A stretch of DNA of 64,000 nucleotides. Source: Fibrobacter sp. GTDB taxonomy: Bacteria; Fibrobacterota; Fibrobacteria; Fibrobacterales; Fibrobacteraceae. The translations under genes and the position numbers were made by a program. The notes beneath the pieces were generated by a model. That model was not told the DNA's origin, made no database searches, and was given only the letters and a program-made list of their open reading frames with translations. The stretch covers positions 105,463 to 169,462 of the forward strand of contig JAGCPF010000001.1 of the NCBI GenBank assembly GCA_017642335.1, given 5' to 3'. Below, piece after piece: positions 62,348 through 64,000 of this stretch; the stretch's first letter is position 1; each line of letters opens with the position of its first letter.

Positions 62348-62930
62348 AAAACAGTCTCCTTATATTGTACTACCCCCTTTAATTAAATAAAATATGTTTT
62401 TATTTGCGAAATGGCGAAAAATATTAATTAAATAGGAATCAGGCGAAAAACGAGTGACGAAAGACAAGAGAAAAAGCAAACAGCAGGCTGTGAGCGGTGA
62501 GGTCGCGACCTTCGGTCGCTTTGAGGTATGAGGGAGTAAACAGTAGGAAGTAGACAGTAGGAAGTAGGACAAATGCGTAAGGCGAGCGCCGCGGTCAAGC
62601 TTGCTTGAACATGGCCGAGCCGAGCATTTGGTACTTGAGCGTAGCGAGAGTACAAGTAGACAGTAGGAAGTGGTTAGGCTAACTAACGAGAGAAAAAATT
62701 GTCATTGCGAGGGGTGAAAACCCCGAAGCAATCTCCGGCAGAGAATCTAGAGGCTAGGATCTAGGGGTTAGAGATTGTCATTGCGAGGGGCGAACAGCCC
62801 TGAAGCAATCTCCGCCAGAGAATCTAGAGGCTAGGATCTAGGGGTTAGAGATTGTCATTGCGAGGGGTGAAAACCCCGAAGCAATCTCCGCCAGGCAGCT
62901 TAGGAAATAGGCCCGAGGTTCGAGGAATTC
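62348..62930. other. Repeat-rich intergenic region without a gene
   Basis: No convincing gene. 62535-62568 and 62655-62672 repeat agtaggaagtagacagtag-like units; 62445-62475 is a purine-rich low-complexity stretch; 62698-62893 is a tandem repeat (see separate entry). AT-rich -10-like sequences near 62390 may serve the fibro-slime gene. Confidence 0.65.
62698..62893. repeat. 76-77 bp tandem repeat, ~2.5 copies
   Basis: Copies begin with gtcattgcgaggggtg-like at 62701, 62777 and 62854; each has a small hairpin (aggggtgaaaacccc or variant) and then gaagcaatctcc.gc, agaatctagaggctagg. The core gtcattgcgagg...gaagcaatctc occurs also at 7715-7744 in inverted orientation, and the ctagaggctagg part at 871. 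Confidence 0.85.
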
Positions 62931-63830
62931 TTACCATCTATCCTGAAGGGCTAAATTGACCTTATAACCCAAAGCTTCCAATTTTTTGACTATAGGTGCA
63001 ATATTTTTGACCGGCATATCTCTTTCAAAGATGACTAGTATCTGATTGCGATCATTTTTTTCTTGAAATTCCCGTCTAAGACGGATGTCTTCTATAATTT
63101 TCCACACATCATCTATATTTTCATAGGTATCGATTTTTTTCCCATCAATCAAGCCAGATTCATTCAAACCCAATTGATAATAGAAAGCATCTCCATTGAA
63201 TCTTACAGCCATGGATAAATCCATATATTTTTGAGCACACTTTATAAGCAATTCAGTATCCTTAATACGACTATCCCAAATTTCATCATTTGATTTCCTT
63301 TTATGAGATGTCTTTTCTGATAACTCAGCCATTTGCAGCCCAATTTTCGCTTGACCACAGGTAAAACGATTTACACGCTCACCAGAAAAAGTAGACGACA
63401 TACCTTCTAGCACAGCCATAACATGCGGCTCACTGAAGTTAGAGCCAATCACATATTGAACTGGTCCATACCCATTGACCATTGTTGTAACTATAAACTC
63501 ATAAAAAGTGACATACGAAATATTTTCATCAATACGGATCTTCGCTTTTGAAAATTCATCGCGAGGAATCCCCGTCCTTAAGGCCTCTTCCCGTTCAGCC
63601 AATCTTATCTTTTGCAATTCATTATTAAGCGGTTCGATTAGCAAATCATCATTATTCGAAATATCGGCAACCGTCTTACCAATAACAGTTCCATTCAATG
63701 AGTATGCATCAGCCCTCACATCCAAGACGACCTCGCCCTGTTTCGGGGTCATGAATTCCTTTTCCGCATTGCTGCAAGCAACAAGGAGCAAAAAGAACAG
63801 GCAAAGAAGGTAATTGATGAATCGAGTCAT
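62931..63830 (-). CDS. Lipoprotein next to the rRNA terminator
   Basis: A 299-residue lipoprotein: MTRFINYLLCLFFLLLVACS. The body contains a conserved-looking helical region, DISNNDDLLIEPLNNELQKI, RIDENISYVTFYEF and a C-terminal alpha/beta part ending LGYKVNLALQDRW. No family recognised. Start is ATG 63830 (TATATT 8 nt upstream); the frame runs back to 63929 through the rRNA terminator and 5S end, which is surely not translated. AT-rich. Confidence 0.75.
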   Translation of the reverse strand: MTRFINYLLCLFFLLLVACSNAEKEFMTPKQGEVVLDVRADAYSLNGTVIGKTVADISNNDDLLIEPLNNELQKIRLAEREEALRTGIPRDEFSKAKIRIDENISYVTFYEFIVTTMVNGYGPVQYVIGSNFSEPHVMAVLEGMSSTFSGERVNRFTCGQAKIGLQMAELSEKTSHKRKSNDEIWDSRIKDTELLIKCAQKYMDLSMAVRFNGDAFYYQLGLNESGLIDGKKIDTYENIDDVWKIIEDIRLRREFQEKNDRNQILVIFERDMPVKNIAPIVKKLEALGYKVNLALQDRW

Positions 63831-63838
63831 TTGTATAG

Positions 63839-63844
63839 AATATA
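63839..63844 (-). promoter_or_regulatory. TATATT -10 box directly after the rRNA terminator
   Basis: TATATT on the minus strand, 8 nt before the ATG at 63830. It shares bases with the T-run of the rRNA terminator. Confidence 0.5.
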
Positions 63845-63880
63845 AAAAAAGCCCCCTCAACGGTTTACCGTCAAGGGGGC
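63844..63880 (-). terminator. rRNA operon terminator
   Basis: Minus-strand GCCCCCTTGACGG, loop TAAA, CCGTTGAGGGGGC, then T7. Two mismatched positions in the stem. Lies directly downstream of the 5S gene. Confidence 0.88.
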
Positions 63881-63886
63881 GGGAAT

Positions 63887-64000
63887 CCAGCGACGCCCTA
63901 CTCTCCCGGACCCGGAGGCCAGGTACCATCGGCGAAGCGAGGCTTAACTGCCGTGTTCGGAATGGGAACGGGTGTGACCCTCGCTCAAGAATCGCTGAAA
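63887..64000 (-). rRNA. rrf: 5S ribosomal RNA (5' end at the window edge)
   Basis: On the minus strand the conserved 5S core is visible: cacacccgttcccattccga, acacggcagttaag, then cgccgatggtacctgg and gggagagtagg, with the terminal stem CAGCGA (near 63997-63992) pairing with TCGCTG (63893-63888). Length about 110 nt, as expected; the 5' end is within the last few bases of the window. 23S and 16S should lie beyond the right edge. Confidence 0.93.

Overview
The window looks like chromosomal DNA of a Fibrobacter-type bacterium (phylum Fibrobacterota), a cellulose-degrading, fermentative anaerobe of gut environments. The main evidence is the set of lineage-typical families: three TIGR02147-type proteins, a TIGR02145 (FISUMP) lipoprotein, a fibro-slime (TIGR02148-like) giant secreted protein, Ser-rich linkers in secreted proteins and a CE2-type acetyl-esterase. 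LpxK, MlaD and many lipoproteins indicate a Gram-negative envelope. This is inference from sequence; no database search was run.

Layout. 0-9 kb: end of a class A penicillin-binding protein, a lipoprotein, a TauE/SafE permease, GIY-YIG protein, NhaA, a hybrid histidine kinase and a pair of TPR proteins with Q/N/D-rich tails. 8.6-22 kb: an AT-richer accessory region of secreted and lipoproteins with many local duplications: a FGE-like protein, a TIGR02147/lipoprotein pair, three paralogous secreted proteins with near-identical 3' ends, a 1090-residue cysteine-peptidase-like protein, two lipoproteins with a shared leader, and a lipase. 22-34.3 kb: mostly core genes: two membrane glycosyltransferases (one with a fused NPCBM-like domain), M18 aminopeptidase, MlaD plus a TPR partner, and a tight operon ispA-dxs-trmH-pyrF-unknown. 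34.3-36.8 kb: second TIGR02147/lipoprotein pair. 37-44.6 kb: diguanylate cyclase, CE2 esterase, a mono-haem cytochrome c, aroC-lpxK and a MoxR/RavA-type ATPase. 44.8-51 kb: third TIGR02147/lipoprotein pair, then a three-gene lipoprotein/secreted cassette lying against the 3' end of a groES-like gene. 51-64 kb: a membrane protein with a transglycosylase-like fold lacking the catalytic Glu, a DnaA-box cluster in front of a 43-codon Trp-rich small gene, an InlB-repeat surface protein, an ABC-F ATPase, the fibro-slime protein, a repeat-rich intergenic stretch, a lipoprotein, and a 5S rRNA gene at the right edge on the minus strand.

Most notable: (1) TIGR02147 + lipoprotein modules occur three times with the same order and tight spacing but unrelated cargo; (2) two accessory cassettes lie next to a core gene's 3' end and carry a 32-37 bp copy of that end at their far border (groES at 51.05/47.78 kb; glycosyltransferase at 22.0/17.7 kb), and a third segment is bracketed by a ~390 bp duplication; no integrase is visible; (3) a family of secreted proteins has near-identical DNA at its ends and diverged middles; (4) about ten genes have a TATATT box 6-9 nt before the start codon, which predicts leaderless mRNAs; (5) the DnaA-box cluster with its unannotated small gene.
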